A stretch of DNA of 64,000 bases from Pseudomonadota bacterium (GTDB lineage Bacteria > Pseudomonadota > Alphaproteobacteria > Rhizobiales > Pleomorphomonadaceae), in NCBI GenBank assembly GCA_023436885.1, contig JAEZHI010000038.1:275371-339370 (forward strand), given 5' to 3'. Position 1 is the stretch's first letter. Every line of letters starts with the position of its first letter. Positions 52,133-60,544 of the stretch are shown one piece after another. The notes beneath the pieces were generated by a model. That model made no database searches. It was not told the DNA's origin and worked only from the letters and a program-made list of their open reading frames with translations. Made by a program: the position numbers and the translations under genes.

Positions 52133-53939
52133 CAATGATCTCCGAAGCGGCCGCCGCAGGCAGGTCGAGAACAAACAGCGCGCCGCCTTCCTGGAGATTG
52201 ATGGCGGTTAGCGAGCCTCCGAAGTCTCTGGCAATTCCGGCCGAGATGGCAAGTCCCAGTCCGAGGCCTCCCCCCGAATCCTTGGTGGTGAAGAAGGGCT
52301 CGAACAGGCGAGTCCGAACGCTTTCGCTGAATCCTGGCCCATTGTCTCGGACCTCGATGCGGATGCGTTCGCCTTCATGTCGTGCGGAAAGGCCAAGTCG
52401 CGGGTTTTCCAAGCCTTCGACCGCGTCGATCGCATTGGAGAGGAGGTTGACCAGGATCTGCTCAAGCCGGTTGGCGTCGGCCATGATGGTCAGATCTGAA
52501 GGCTCAACGTCGATCTCGGGCCGGATGGATCTCTGGGACAGGCGTCGGGTGAGAAAGAACAGGGCGTTTTCCATCGACCGCCGAACTTCGACGGGCCGAG
52601 GCGTGCCAGCCGATTTTCGCGCGAAGGATTTAAGCTGGCTGGTCAGCGTACCCATGTGCGTTACCAGCTCCGAGATCAGCGTCAGATTGCTCTCTGCTTC
52701 ATCCAGAAGCCCACGCTGCATGAACTTCACGGTGTTGTCGGAGAGGGTGTGCAGGGCAGCGAGTGGCTGATTAAGTTCATGCGCGAGCCCAGCCGACATC
52801 TGCCCAATCACGGCCAGCTTGCCGGCATGCACCAACTCGTCCTGAGCCTCCTTGAGCGTCCGCGTGCGTTCCTCGACCTTGCGCTCCAGCTCGTCATGGG
52901 CACGTTGCAAGGCTTCTCGGGCTCGAAGCCGCTCCCACAGGCGCACACGACGCAAGTAGAGTGCAATTACGGCGATGCACAGAATGACGCCTCCGGCGGC
53001 CGCCAAGGCGGCATTCAGCCAAGCGACCGTGCGCAGATCGCCGAAGGGCGACAATACGGTAAGACGCCAGTCGGTTCCCTTGAGCGGCTCCGATTGTGAC
53101 AGGAAAAGACCCGACACGGGAAAGGCCTGCAAAGCCTCGGCCTCCGGCCGAACGAGCTGTACGACCTCGGCTTTGTCGACACCGACCACGCCTTGCGACT
53201 GCAAGCCGAGTGGCGGCAACGGACGGGCGTTGTAGTGCAGCGATTGCGCAAGCTCCCTGCGCCTGTCGGGGCTGAGTGGCGCCAGGGTGGTGAATTTCCA
53301 AGAGGGAACCGAGGCGAGAATGACAACACCGTTTTCGTCGGTCACCAACACGGGTGCCTCGACCGTCGACCAGGATTTCTCGAGCTGTTCCAGGCTCACC
53401 TTGACGACGGCGACTCCGAGAAAACGGTCGTCAACCAGTATGGGCGATGACAGGTAGTAGCCCGGCTCGCCGCGCGTCGTGCCGATGCCGAAGAAGCGTC
53501 CGGTTTGTTTGTTAAGGGCCGCGTGAAAATAGGGGCGATAGGAGAGATCTTCGCCGATGAAACTGTCGGGCTGATCCCAGTTGCTGGTCGCGACCACATG
53601 CCCGCGGGAATCGAGCACGTAGATCGAAAGGGATCCTGCGCGTTTGTTGAGTTCGGAAAGATAGACGTTGATCCGCTTGGTCAGATCCTCGCCACCATTG
53701 ACGAGCAGCTCGATGACGTCACGCTCAAGGCCTAGCGTCGCCGGAAAGAAGGCATATTTGTCGATCTCGCGTTCAAGGCTGGTCTCGTAGAGATCGAGAC
53801 GCTGGCGTCCACGCTCTGCAAGGTGGGAGATGCTGGCGCCTTCACTGATCTTGAAGCCGATAAAGCTCAGTGCCAGCGCCAATGTGAGAATGGCGGGCAG
53901 CAGGATAGCCAGCGATCGCTGCGCGTAGCGTAGGGGCAT
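52125..53939 (-). CDS. Sensor histidine kinase, DctB/AauS type
   Basis: Membrane sensor (about 604 aa). TM1 at about residues 8-30, a periplasmic tandem-PAS (dCache-like) domain, and TM2 near 300-325. A coiled coil follows, then HisKA with His387 in AHELNQP and an HATPase domain with NAIDA, DNGPGFS and GGGLGLGLA motifs. Kinases of this layout sense C4-dicarboxylates or acidic amino acids. ATG at 53939 is preferred; the frame stays open to 54101, which would add a 54-residue Arg/Pro-rich extension right after the symporter stop. Pairs with the regulator (8-bp overlap). Confidence 0.88.
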   Translation of the reverse strand: MPLRYAQRSLAILLPAILTLALALSFIGFKISEGASISHLAERGRQRLDLYETSLEREIDKYAFFPATLGLERDVIELLVNGGEDLTKRINVYLSELNKRAGSLSIYVLDSRGHVVATSNWDQPDSFIGEDLSYRPYFHAALNKQTGRFFGIGTTRGEPGYYLSSPILVDDRFLGVAVVKVSLEQLEKSWSTVEAPVLVTDENGVVILASVPSWKFTTLAPLSPDRRRELAQSLHYNARPLPPLGLQSQGVVGVDKAEVVQLVRPEAEALQAFPVSGLFLSQSEPLKGTDWRLTVLSPFGDLRTVAWLNAALAAAGGVILCIAVIALYLRRVRLWERLRAREALQRAHDELERKVEERTRTLKEAQDELVHAGKLAVIGQMSAGLAHELNQPLAALHTLSDNTVKFMQRGLLDEAESNLTLISELVTHMGTLTSQLKSFARKSAGTPRPVEVRRSMENALFFLTRRLSQRSIRPEIDVEPSDLTIMADANRLEQILVNLLSNAIDAVEGLENPRLGLSARHEGERIRIEVRDNGPGFSESVRTRLFEPFFTTKDSGGGLGLGLAISAGIARDFGGSLTAINLQEGGALFVLDLPAAAASEIIDA

Positions 53940-54105
53940 GGGCCGCAAGGCCTCCCGTCTTTGCGACGGTCTCTGCTTGGCATCGGCCGGCCCGCTTGTC
54001 CAGACGCGCCGGTGAACGAACCCATCGACGTAAGCAATTCTGCTTGTTGCCGCCGCTGGCCGGTAGGACGCGCCGCCCCTGTCTGGTGGGCGGCGCGTCA
54101 TCATG

Positions 54106-55413
54106 TCAGACGGCTTCCGGAGCGGCAGTGCCAGCCTCGATTTCCGCGCTGTCCTCTTCGTCGTAGGCGTTTTCCCACTTGGCGATGACGGCGGTGGCAA
54201 TCGAGTTGCCGAGCACGTTGGTTGCGGTGCGACCCATATCGAGGAACACGTCGATGCCCATGATCAGGAGCACGCCGGCTTCCGGCAGGTGGAACATCGG
54301 CATCACCGCGGCGACGACGACGAGGGCCGAGCGCGGCACGCCGGCAATGCCCTTCGACGACACCATCAGCACCAGGAGCATGGTGATCTGGGTGCCGAGA
54401 TCCATGGGGATGTTGTAGGCCTGCGCCACGAACAGGGCGGCGAAGGTCGTGTAGATCATCGAGCCGTCGAGGTTGAACGAGTAGCCAAGCGGCAGCACGA
54501 AGCCGATGACACGCTCGGAGATGCAGAGGCGCTTCAGGGCTTCCATGACGCGCGGATAGGCGGCCTCGCTCGATGCGGTCGAGAAGCCGAGGATCATCGG
54601 GTCGCGAACGGCGCTGAGCAGCGGGAACACCTTGTTCTTCAGCACCATGTAGGCAAGACCGATCAGCACGGCCCAGAGGACCACCAGGGCAAAGTAGAAA
54701 CCGCCCATGACCTTGCCGTAGACCACCAGCACGCTGAGGCCTTGGGTGGTGACGACATTGGCGATGGCGGCAAAGACGCCGATCGGAGCGAACAGCATCA
54801 CGTAGCCCGTCACCTTCAGCATGACAGGAACGGCGCCCTCGATGGTGGTTGCCAACGTGTCGGCAGCCTTTATGTGACGGACGTTGCCGAGTGCCAGGCC
54901 AAAGAACACTGAGAACACCACGATCTGCAGGATCTCGTTGCCGGCCATGGCTTCGAAGATGTTGCGCGGGAAGACGTGGGTCAGGAAATCCTTGAGATTC
55001 AACGACGACGTCTTGAGGTCGACGGCGGCATTGACGTCCGGCAGCGGAATGCTGAGGCTACCGCCCGGCTGCAAGATATTGGCCAGGATGAGACCGATGG
55101 TCAGCGACAGGAGCGAAGCCATCAGGAACCAGCCGATGGCGCGGCCACCAATGCGACCGACGGTCTTGGCGTCGCCCATGTTGACGAGGCCGGAGACCAG
55201 CGTCGAGAAGATCAGCGGCGCGATGATCATCTTGATGAGACGCAGGAAGATGTCCGTCATCATCGCGAAGTAGCTGGCGATTGTCTTGGCTTCGTCTGCC
55301 GTGGCGGCCGTCTTGTTGCAGACATATCCGGCGAAGATGCCGAGCAGCATAGCAAGAAGGATGTAAGTCGACTGGCGCGACTTTTTCTGTGGCGTGGTGT
55401 TTACGGCGTGCAT
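54106..55413 (-). CDS. Dicarboxylate/amino acid:cation symporter (DctA/GltP family)
   Basis: Inner-membrane carrier of the DAACS family (435 aa). Seen: IKMIIAPLIFSTLVSG near residue 62, SYSTASSE-type segment (GFSTASSEAAYPRVME), GYSFNLDGSMIYTT, and the SSKGIAGVPRSALV substrate motif. About eight TM segments plus two re-entrant loops are expected. It follows aspA by 27 nt in the same direction. Could import aspartate/glutamate (GltP-like) or succinate/fumarate/malate (DctA-like); the aspartase and asparaginase neighbours favour aspartate or fumarate. Confidence 0.9.
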   Translation of the reverse strand: MHAVNTTPQKKSRQSTYILLAMLLGIFAGYVCNKTAATADEAKTIASYFAMMTDIFLRLIKMIIAPLIFSTLVSGLVNMGDAKTVGRIGGRAIGWFLMASLLSLTIGLILANILQPGGSLSIPLPDVNAAVDLKTSSLNLKDFLTHVFPRNIFEAMAGNEILQIVVFSVFFGLALGNVRHIKAADTLATTIEGAVPVMLKVTGYVMLFAPIGVFAAIANVVTTQGLSVLVVYGKVMGGFYFALVVLWAVLIGLAYMVLKNKVFPLLSAVRDPMILGFSTASSEAAYPRVMEALKRLCISERVIGFVLPLGYSFNLDGSMIYTTFAALFVAQAYNIPMDLGTQITMLLVLMVSSKGIAGVPRSALVVVAAVMPMFHLPEAGVLLIMGIDVFLDMGRTATNVLGNSIATAVIAKWENAYDEEDSAEIEAGTAAPEAV

Positions 55414-55440
55414 TTGGGTAAACCTTGGATTTCTGGATTC

Positions 55441-56874
55441 TTATTTCGCGAGGGCTTCGGGCCTGGCCTTGAAGAGCCGCGGATGCGTCAGAATGTCGGG
55501 CCGCAGGACGTCGGCGAGCTCCTCCTCGCTCATCAGCCCGCGCTCCAGAACCAATTCGGCGACGCCACGCCCAGTTCGATGGGCCTCGACCGCCACTTCC
55601 GTGGCGTTGGCATAGCCGATGAACGGATTGAGGGCGGTGGCGATGCCTATCGAATCGCGGACGATGGCTTCGAGGCGATCACGGTTGGCAGAGATTCCAT
55701 CGACGCACTTGTCGGCGAGGATATGGCAGCCCTGATGAAGGTGAGTAATCGACTTGAACAGGCTGTGGGCGATGATCGGCTCGAAAGCGTTGAGCTGGAG
55801 CTGACCTGCCTCGGCCGCGAGCGAAACCGTCATGTCGTTGCCGATCACTTCGAAGGCGATCTGGTTGACCACCTCGGGGATCACCGGGTTGACCTTGCCT
55901 GGCATGATCGACGAACCGGCCTGACGGGCGGGCAGATTGATTTCCCCGAAGCCGGCGCGCGGGCCGGACGATAAGAGGCGTAGATCGTTGCAGACCTTAG
56001 ACAGCTTGACGGCGACGCGTTTCAAGACGCCCGACAGCTGCACGAAGGCGCCGCAGTCCTGTGTCGCCTCGATGAGGTTTGGCGCTGTAATAACGGGTAT
56101 GCCGGATATCTCGGCGAGATGGCGGCAAACCAACGCGGCATAGCCAGGATGGGCGTTGATGCCCGTACCGATGGCGGTGGCGCCGAGATTTATCTCGCGG
56201 ATTAGCTGAGCCGCTTCCTTGAGGCGGTCCTCATCCTCCTCCAGCATCACGGCATAGGTTGCGAACTCCTGCCCGAGCGTCATTGGCACGGCATCCTGGA
56301 GCTGGGTGCGACCCATCTTGAGGACGTCGCGGAATTCGTCCGCCTTGCGCTGGAACGCCGCCCTGAGATGGGCCATGGCGTCAACCAGCCTGTATATGCC
56401 GGCATAAGTCGCCACCTTCAGCGCCGTCGGATAGACGTCGTTGGTCGACTGGCTCATGTTGACATGTTCATTGGGATGCAGGCGCTTGTACTCGCCGCGC
56501 TTGGCTCCCATGATCTCGAGCGCCCGGTTGGCGATCACTTCGTTGGCATTCATGTTGGTGGAGGTGCCGGCGCCTCCCTGGATCACATCAACAACGAACT
56601 GTTCGTTGAGCTGACCGTCCCGGATTTCGCGGCATGCGGCGACGATCGCTTCGGCGATCGGCGGCGGCAGCAGTCCGAGTTCGGCATTGGCGCGCGCTGC
56701 GGCCTGCTTGATCATGGCCAGCGATTTCACCAGGTCCGGATAGTGTGAAATCGGCGTCCCGGTGACGGGAAAGTTTTCGACGGCGCGCAGGGTGTGAACC
56801 CCGTAATAGACGCTGTCTGGAACTTCCAGGTCGCCGAGCAGATCGTGTTCGATCCTCATCTTGTCAGTGGGCAT
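55441..56874 (-). CDS. aspA: Aspartate ammonia-lyase (aspartase)
   Basis: Converts L-aspartate to fumarate plus ammonia (477 aa; E. coli AspA is 478). Superfamily signature GSSIMPGKVNP is present, with the catalytic Ser, plus VIGNDMTVSLAAEAGQLQLN and a C-terminal ERGLMSEEEL segment that align with AspA rather than class II fumarase. ATG at 56874 is chosen: GGGAGAG lies just upstream and a sigma-54 promoter overlaps the longer open frame. First gene of an aspA-symporter-sensor-regulator run. Confidence 0.92.
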   Translation of the reverse strand: MPTDKMRIEHDLLGDLEVPDSVYYGVHTLRAVENFPVTGTPISHYPDLVKSLAMIKQAAARANAELGLLPPPIAEAIVAACREIRDGQLNEQFVVDVIQGGAGTSTNMNANEVIANRALEIMGAKRGEYKRLHPNEHVNMSQSTNDVYPTALKVATYAGIYRLVDAMAHLRAAFQRKADEFRDVLKMGRTQLQDAVPMTLGQEFATYAVMLEEDEDRLKEAAQLIREINLGATAIGTGINAHPGYAALVCRHLAEISGIPVITAPNLIEATQDCGAFVQLSGVLKRVAVKLSKVCNDLRLLSSGPRAGFGEINLPARQAGSSIMPGKVNPVIPEVVNQIAFEVIGNDMTVSLAAEAGQLQLNAFEPIIAHSLFKSITHLHQGCHILADKCVDGISANRDRLEAIVRDSIGIATALNPFIGYANATEVAVEAHRTGRGVAELVLERGLMSEEELADVLRPDILTHPRLFKARPEALAK

Positions 56875-56926
56875 CACTCTCTCCCAGTTTTCAGCCCTCT
56901 TTGCCCAAGAGGGCACGCTTCTATCG

Positions 56927-56941
56927 GCAAGAGGTGTGCCA
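56927..56941 (-). promoter_or_regulatory. Sigma-54 promoter of aspA
   Basis: On the minus strand TGGCAC (-24, 56936-56941) and TTGC (-12, 56927-56930) have exactly 10 nt between the GG and GC dinucleotides. The predicted start is near 56915, 40 nt before the aspA ATG. TTCGGAAATCCGAA at 57011-57028 lies about 95-115 bp upstream of that start, a normal enhancer position. Confidence 0.8.
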
Positions 56942-57010
56942 TCCAAGGCTGAGATGCCTTCTTGATAACTGTATGATTTAAAACGATATTTTTGAGCCGT
57001 ATTGCTGGTT

Positions 57011-57028
57011 CGTTCGGAAATCCGAACG
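57011..57028. promoter_or_regulatory. TTCGG-N4-CCGAA palindrome, copy A
   Basis: CGTTCGGAAATCCGAACG, a perfect 8-bp inverted repeat around AA. Identical to copy B 136 bp away. It lies between divergent aspA and fumA, about 100 bp upstream of the aspA sigma-54 start. Candidate binding site of the DctD/AauR-type regulator. Confidence 0.75.
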
Positions 57029-57146
57029 ATATGGCGGGATTGTGGCGCAATCGATGAGTGGGTAAAGGATCTGATTGCGATCAGTTCTTATGTGCATCCG
57101 GATAACCGACTGGAATTACACGATATTGTATCCAATGACCGGCGTT

Positions 57147-57164
57147 CGTTCGGAAATCCGAACG
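57147..57164. promoter_or_regulatory. TTCGG-N4-CCGAA palindrome, copy B
   Basis: Exact 18-bp repeat of copy A, 171 nt upstream of the fumA ATG and about 240 bp upstream of the aspA start. The 136-bp spacing is close to 13 helical turns. Confidence 0.75.
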
Positions 57165-57175
57165 GCCTTATAGAT

Positions 57176-57195
57176 CCGTTCGCGCCCGCGAACGG
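57176..57195. promoter_or_regulatory. Related palindrome, CGTTCG-N6-CGAACG class
   Basis: CCGTTCGCG / CGCGAACGG, perfect 9-bp arms around CC, 11 nt downstream of copy B. It shares the outer CGTTCG...CGAACG with copies A and B but has C/G where they have G/C inside, so it may be a variant site or belong to another regulator. Confidence 0.35.
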
Positions 57196-57334
57196 CGGCA
57201 AGAACGTGGCCATTTTCATTCATCCCATTGGACGAGGCGCTCGCTCTTGGCCCTGCGATGAGGCCGCGCTAGAGAGGCCGCCAAATGTTCCGGCTACGAT
57301 ATTACGCGAGCCGATTCCTCAGCGGAGGATAATC

Positions 57335-58954
57335 ATGATGTCAGATGACAAGAACGGCCTGTTTCCCCTTGCCGACGATACGACCCCTTATCGTAAGCTT
57401 ACCAGCGAGCTGGTCAGCACCACCACTTTCGAGGGTGAGACCATCTTGAAGGTCGAGCCGGAGGCGCTGAGGTTGCTCGCAGCAACGGCATTCGACGACA
57501 TCAACCATCTGCTGCGACCGGCACATCTTGCTCAGCTCGCCGCGATCTTGAATGATTCCGAGGCGACCGACAACGACCGGTTCGTTGCCTATGACCTGCT
57601 GAAAAATGCCTGCATTTCGGCTGGCGGTGTGTTGCCGATGTGCCAGGACACCGGCACTGCCATCATCTCGGCCAAAAGGGGCCGCCGGGTCTGGACGCCT
57701 GGCGGTGATCATGCGGCGCTCGGTCAAGGCGTGCGCGACGCTTATGCCGCCAAGAACCTGCGCTACTCGCAGCTTGCGCCACTTACCCTGTTTGAAGAGA
57801 TCAACACCGGCGACAATCTGCCCGCGCAGATCGACATCTATTCTGAGGGCGAAGACGCCTACAAGTTTCTGTTCGTCGCGAAGGGCGGCGGCTCAGCCAA
57901 CAAGACCTTCCTGTTTCAGGGAACGCCATCGCTTCTCACCCACGATCGCATGTTGGCCTTCATCAAGGAAAAGATTCTCACGCTCGGCACGGCCGCCTGC
58001 CCGCCCTACCATCTGGCGATCGTGATAGGCGGAACCTCGGCCGAGATGAATCTCAAGACTGTGAAGCTCGCCTCGACCAAGGCGCTCGACGGTTTGCCGA
58101 CCGCCGGTTCTTCCGCCGGACACGCCTTCCGCGACCTGGCTTTCGAGGCCGAGGTGTTCAAAGCAACGCAGGCGACCGGCGTCGGCGCCCAGTTCGGGGG
58201 CAAATATTTCTGCCACGACGTGCGTGTCATCCGTCTGCCGCGGCATGGCGCTTCGCTGCCCATCGGCATCGGTGTGTCTTGCTCCGCCGACCGGCAAGCG
58301 CAAGGCAAGATCACGCGTGACGGTGTTTTCCTGGAGGAACTCGAGCACAATCCGGCTCGTTTTCTGCCCGATATCGATGAGCGCAGCCTTGGCGGAGATG
58401 TGGTCGAAATCGACCTTAACCAGCCGATGGCCGAGATTCTGAAGATGCTGTCACGCCATCCGATCCGCACGCGCCTCAGTCTCAACGGCCCGATGATCGT
58501 GGCGCGCGATCTGGCTCACGCAAGGCTACGAGAGCGCTTGGAACGGGGCGAGCCCTTGCCCGACTATTTTAAGAACCATCCGATCTATTACGCCGGGCCA
58601 GCCAAGACCCCGCAGAATTATGCCTCGGGTTCCTTTGGCCCCACCACGGCCGGGCGCATGGATTCGTACGTCGACCAGTTCCAGGGCGTCGGCGGCTCGA
58701 TGGTGATGCTGGCCAAGGGAAATCGCTCGCGTGTCGTATGCGACGCCTGTGCCCGCCACGGCGGCTTCTATCTTGGCTCTATCGGTGGCCCGGCCGCGCG
58801 CCTTGCCCGTGACTGCATCAAGAAGGTGGAGATCGTCGAGTTTCCCGAACTTGGCATGGAAGCTATCTGGAAGATTGACGTCACCGATTTCCCAGCCTTC
58901 ATCGTCATCGACGACAAGGGCAACGATTTCTTCGCCGAACTCAGCCTGAGCTGA
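57335..58954 (+). CDS. fumA: Fumarate hydratase, class I (iron-sulfur)
   Basis: Converts fumarate to L-malate using a [4Fe-4S] cluster (539 aa; E. coli FumA is 548). Cluster cysteines fit MCQDTGT near residue 103, KYFCHDVR near 293, and a later conserved Cys near 384-400 or in GVSCSADRQAQ near 316. The C-terminal beta domain has YAGPAKTP and SFGPTTAGRMDSYVDQF. ATG at 57335 (or 57338) follows GCGGAGGA; the frame is open for 111 more codons upstream, but that stretch contains copies A and B and is regulatory. Completes the route from aspartate to malate. Confidence 0.92.
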   Translation: MMSDDKNGLFPLADDTTPYRKLTSELVSTTTFEGETILKVEPEALRLLAATAFDDINHLLRPAHLAQLAAILNDSEATDNDRFVAYDLLKNACISAGGVLPMCQDTGTAIISAKRGRRVWTPGGDHAALGQGVRDAYAAKNLRYSQLAPLTLFEEINTGDNLPAQIDIYSEGEDAYKFLFVAKGGGSANKTFLFQGTPSLLTHDRMLAFIKEKILTLGTAACPPYHLAIVIGGTSAEMNLKTVKLASTKALDGLPTAGSSAGHAFRDLAFEAEVFKATQATGVGAQFGGKYFCHDVRVIRLPRHGASLPIGIGVSCSADRQAQGKITRDGVFLEELEHNPARFLPDIDERSLGGDVVEIDLNQPMAEILKMLSRHPIRTRLSLNGPMIVARDLAHARLRERLERGEPLPDYFKNHPIYYAGPAKTPQNYASGSFGPTTAGRMDSYVDQFQGVGGSMVMLAKGNRSRVVCDACARHGGFYLGSIGGPAARLARDCIKKVEIVEFPELGMEAIWKIDVTDFPAFIVIDDKGNDFFAELSLS

Positions 58955-58988
58955 GCCGCCACCTGGGTTCATTTGGCTCAGCTCGCGG

Positions 58989-59006
58989 CATTCGGAAATC
59001 CGAACG
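58989..59006. promoter_or_regulatory. TTCGG-N4-CCGAA palindrome, copy C
   Basis: CATTCGGAAATCCGAACG, differing from copies A and B only at the second base. It lies 34 nt after the fumA stop and about 330 bp upstream of the predicted ansB start. Confidence 0.7.
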
Positions 59007-59186
59007 TCCCTTCAAGCAAACCGGCCCACGCGCAAAATAAGTGCTTCAGGTCAACGAAATTCCTGCCACCGCAGCCTCCGGGCCGCTGTGGTTTGCTTTG
59101 TGAGCTGGAAATTCGTTGCTCTCTGGCGTCTTTCCGTGCGCCGGAGACTTTTACCGCACCATTTTACCGAGCCGGGCGCTAGCGAG

Positions 59187-59204
59187 CATACGGATCTCCG
59201 AACG
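59187..59204. promoter_or_regulatory. TTCGG-N4-CCGAA palindrome, copy D (imperfect)
   Basis: CATACGGATCTCCGAACG: right arm perfect, left arm with one mismatch (TACGG). About 130-150 bp upstream of the predicted ansB start; 30 bp (about three helical turns) from copy E. Confidence 0.6.
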
Positions 59205-59216
59205 GCCTCGGCATGG

Positions 59217-59234
59217 CGTTCGGAGAACCGAACA
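59217..59234. promoter_or_regulatory. TTCGG-N4-CCGAA palindrome, copy E
   Basis: CGTTCGGAGAACCGAACA: both TTCGG and CCGAA half-sites intact. About 100-118 bp upstream of the predicted ansB start, the same distance as copy A from the aspA start. Confidence 0.7.
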
Positions 59235-59308
59235 TAGCTGCGGTGGCGAATACTAAGAAAATGACTTTTCATCAATGAGTTAGATGGAATCCATCCCGAC
59301 CTCCACCA

Positions 59309-59324
59309 TGGCATATGGCTTGCT
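59309..59324 (+). promoter_or_regulatory. Sigma-54 promoter of ansB
   Basis: TGGCAT (-24, 59309-59314) and TTGCT (-12, 59320-59324) with exactly 10 nt between GG and GC. Predicted start near 59335, leaving a leader of about 70 nt before the ansB ATG at 59407. Confidence 0.8.
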
Positions 59325-59406
59325 GAACCCGTTTTGCATCGGTCCGTCGAGGAGGAGGGGCCGACCCCGATCTTTATCGGGCTGTAAAGCACAAGCGGAG
59401 GAATGC

Positions 59407-60498
59407 ATGACCAAGATTGAGCTTATGACCAAGTTTGCCGTTGCGCCGGTATTCGCGCTGTCGCTGGCATTGTCTGGCTATGCCGCGGAGGCTGCCGACG
59501 CCGGCCATCTGCCGAACATCACGATACTCGCGACGGGTGGTACCATTGCCGGCACCGGCGCCAACAGCACGACCACCGTCGGCTACACCGCTGCCAAGGT
59601 TGGCGTCGAGGCGCTGATTGACGCCGTGCCGGAAATCAAGAAGGTCGCCAACGTAAAGGGCGAACAGATCTTCCAGATTGCCAGCGAAAGCATGACCAAC
59701 GATCACTGGCTGAAGCTGGCCAAGCGCGTCAATGCTCTGCTGGCCCAACCCGATGTCGATGGCATCGTCATCACGCATGGCACCGACACGCTAGAGGAAA
59801 CGGCCTATTTCCTCGACCTGACGGTGAAATCCGAAAAGCCGGTGGTGATGGTTGGTGCCATGCGCCCATCGACGGCGATATCTGCAGACGGGCCGATCAA
59901 TATCTATAACGCCGTTCTGCTCGCCGGCTCCAAGGACGCAGAGGGCAAGGGCGTGATGATCGCCATGAACGACGAGATCAGCGCAGCCCGCGATGTGACC
60001 AAGACCAACACGTCGCTGACCAGCACCTTCCGCACGCCGGAGCTTGGCGTCATCGGCTACATGCAGAACAATGCGCCGCACTTCTATCGGGAGTCGCTGC
60101 GCAAGCACACGAGCAAGGCCGAGTTCGACATCAGCAGCCTCGACAAGCTGCCGGCCGTCGACATCGTCTATGGCTATGCCAACGTCAATCCGATCGCCCT
60201 CAACGCCTTTGTCGGTGCCGGCGACAAGGGCATCGTCTACGCAGCAGTTGGTGACGGCAGCCTAGGCGCGGGCATCAAGCCCGACCTCATCGAAGCGCGC
60301 AAGAGGGGCGTCGTCGTAGTCCGCTCGTCGCGTGTAGGCAACGGCATCGTCGCTCGCAATGGCGAGGCCAACGACGACGAACTGGATTTCGTGGTGTCTG
60401 ATACTCTCAACCCGCAGAAGGCTCGTATCCTGTTGATGCTGGCACTCACCAAGACCGCCAATACCAAGGCGATTCAGAACATGTATTACGAGTACTGA
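59407..60498 (+). CDS. ansB: L-asparaginase, type II (periplasmic)
   Basis: Hydrolyses periplasmic asparagine (and probably glutamine) to aspartate plus ammonia (363 aa). Signal peptide core FAVAPVFALSLALSG with cleavage after about residue 29. Active-site motifs: ATGGTIAGTG near 42-51 with the nucleophilic Thr, and HGTDTLEETAYF near 121-132 with the second Thr-Asp pair. ATG at 59407 follows GCGGAGGA; ATG at 59425 is an in-frame alternative. Sigma-54 promoter and motif copies D/E upstream; strong terminator downstream. Feeds aspartate to the symporter and aspartase. Confidence 0.93.
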   Translation: MTKIELMTKFAVAPVFALSLALSGYAAEAADAGHLPNITILATGGTIAGTGANSTTTVGYTAAKVGVEALIDAVPEIKKVANVKGEQIFQIASESMTNDHWLKLAKRVNALLAQPDVDGIVITHGTDTLEETAYFLDLTVKSEKPVVMVGAMRPSTAISADGPINIYNAVLLAGSKDAEGKGVMIAMNDEISAARDVTKTNTSLTSTFRTPELGVIGYMQNNAPHFYRESLRKHTSKAEFDISSLDKLPAVDIVYGYANVNPIALNAFVGAGDKGIVYAAVGDGSLGAGIKPDLIEARKRGVVVVRSSRVGNGIVARNGEANDDELDFVVSDTLNPQKARILLMLALTKTANTKAIQNMYYEY

Positions 60499-60544
60499 TC
60501 GGCTGGCGCCGCCAGGGTTTCGCTCCCTGGCATGTGCGCCACCG

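Larger units (their letters stand above)
58955..59406. promoter_or_regulatory. fumA-ansB intergenic control region
   Basis: This 452-nt gap contains motif copies C, D and E and the sigma-54 promoter of ansB, each listed separately. The middle (59010-59180) has a GC-rich imperfect repeat but no gene with a ribosome site. Confidence 0.6.

Noticed and set aside
53940..54101. Longer sensor kinase start at 54101
   Set aside because: Would add a 54-residue Arg/Pro-rich segment before TM1 with no conserved features; kept only as an alternative.
57032..57047. Possible sigma-54 promoter for fumA (TGGCGG-N5-TGGC)
   Set aside because: Spacing is right but the -12 element reads TGGC and the -24 is weak; it lies nearly 300 nt from the fumA start.
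57002..57334. 111-codon N-terminal extension of the fumarase frame
   Set aside because: It contains the duplicated palindromes and lacks fumarase similarity; GCGGAGGA and ATG at 57335 give the normal FumA length.
58973..59182. 69-aa plus-strand frame between fumA and ansB
   Set aside because: Lies over palindrome copy C in a control region, with no ribosome site or domain.
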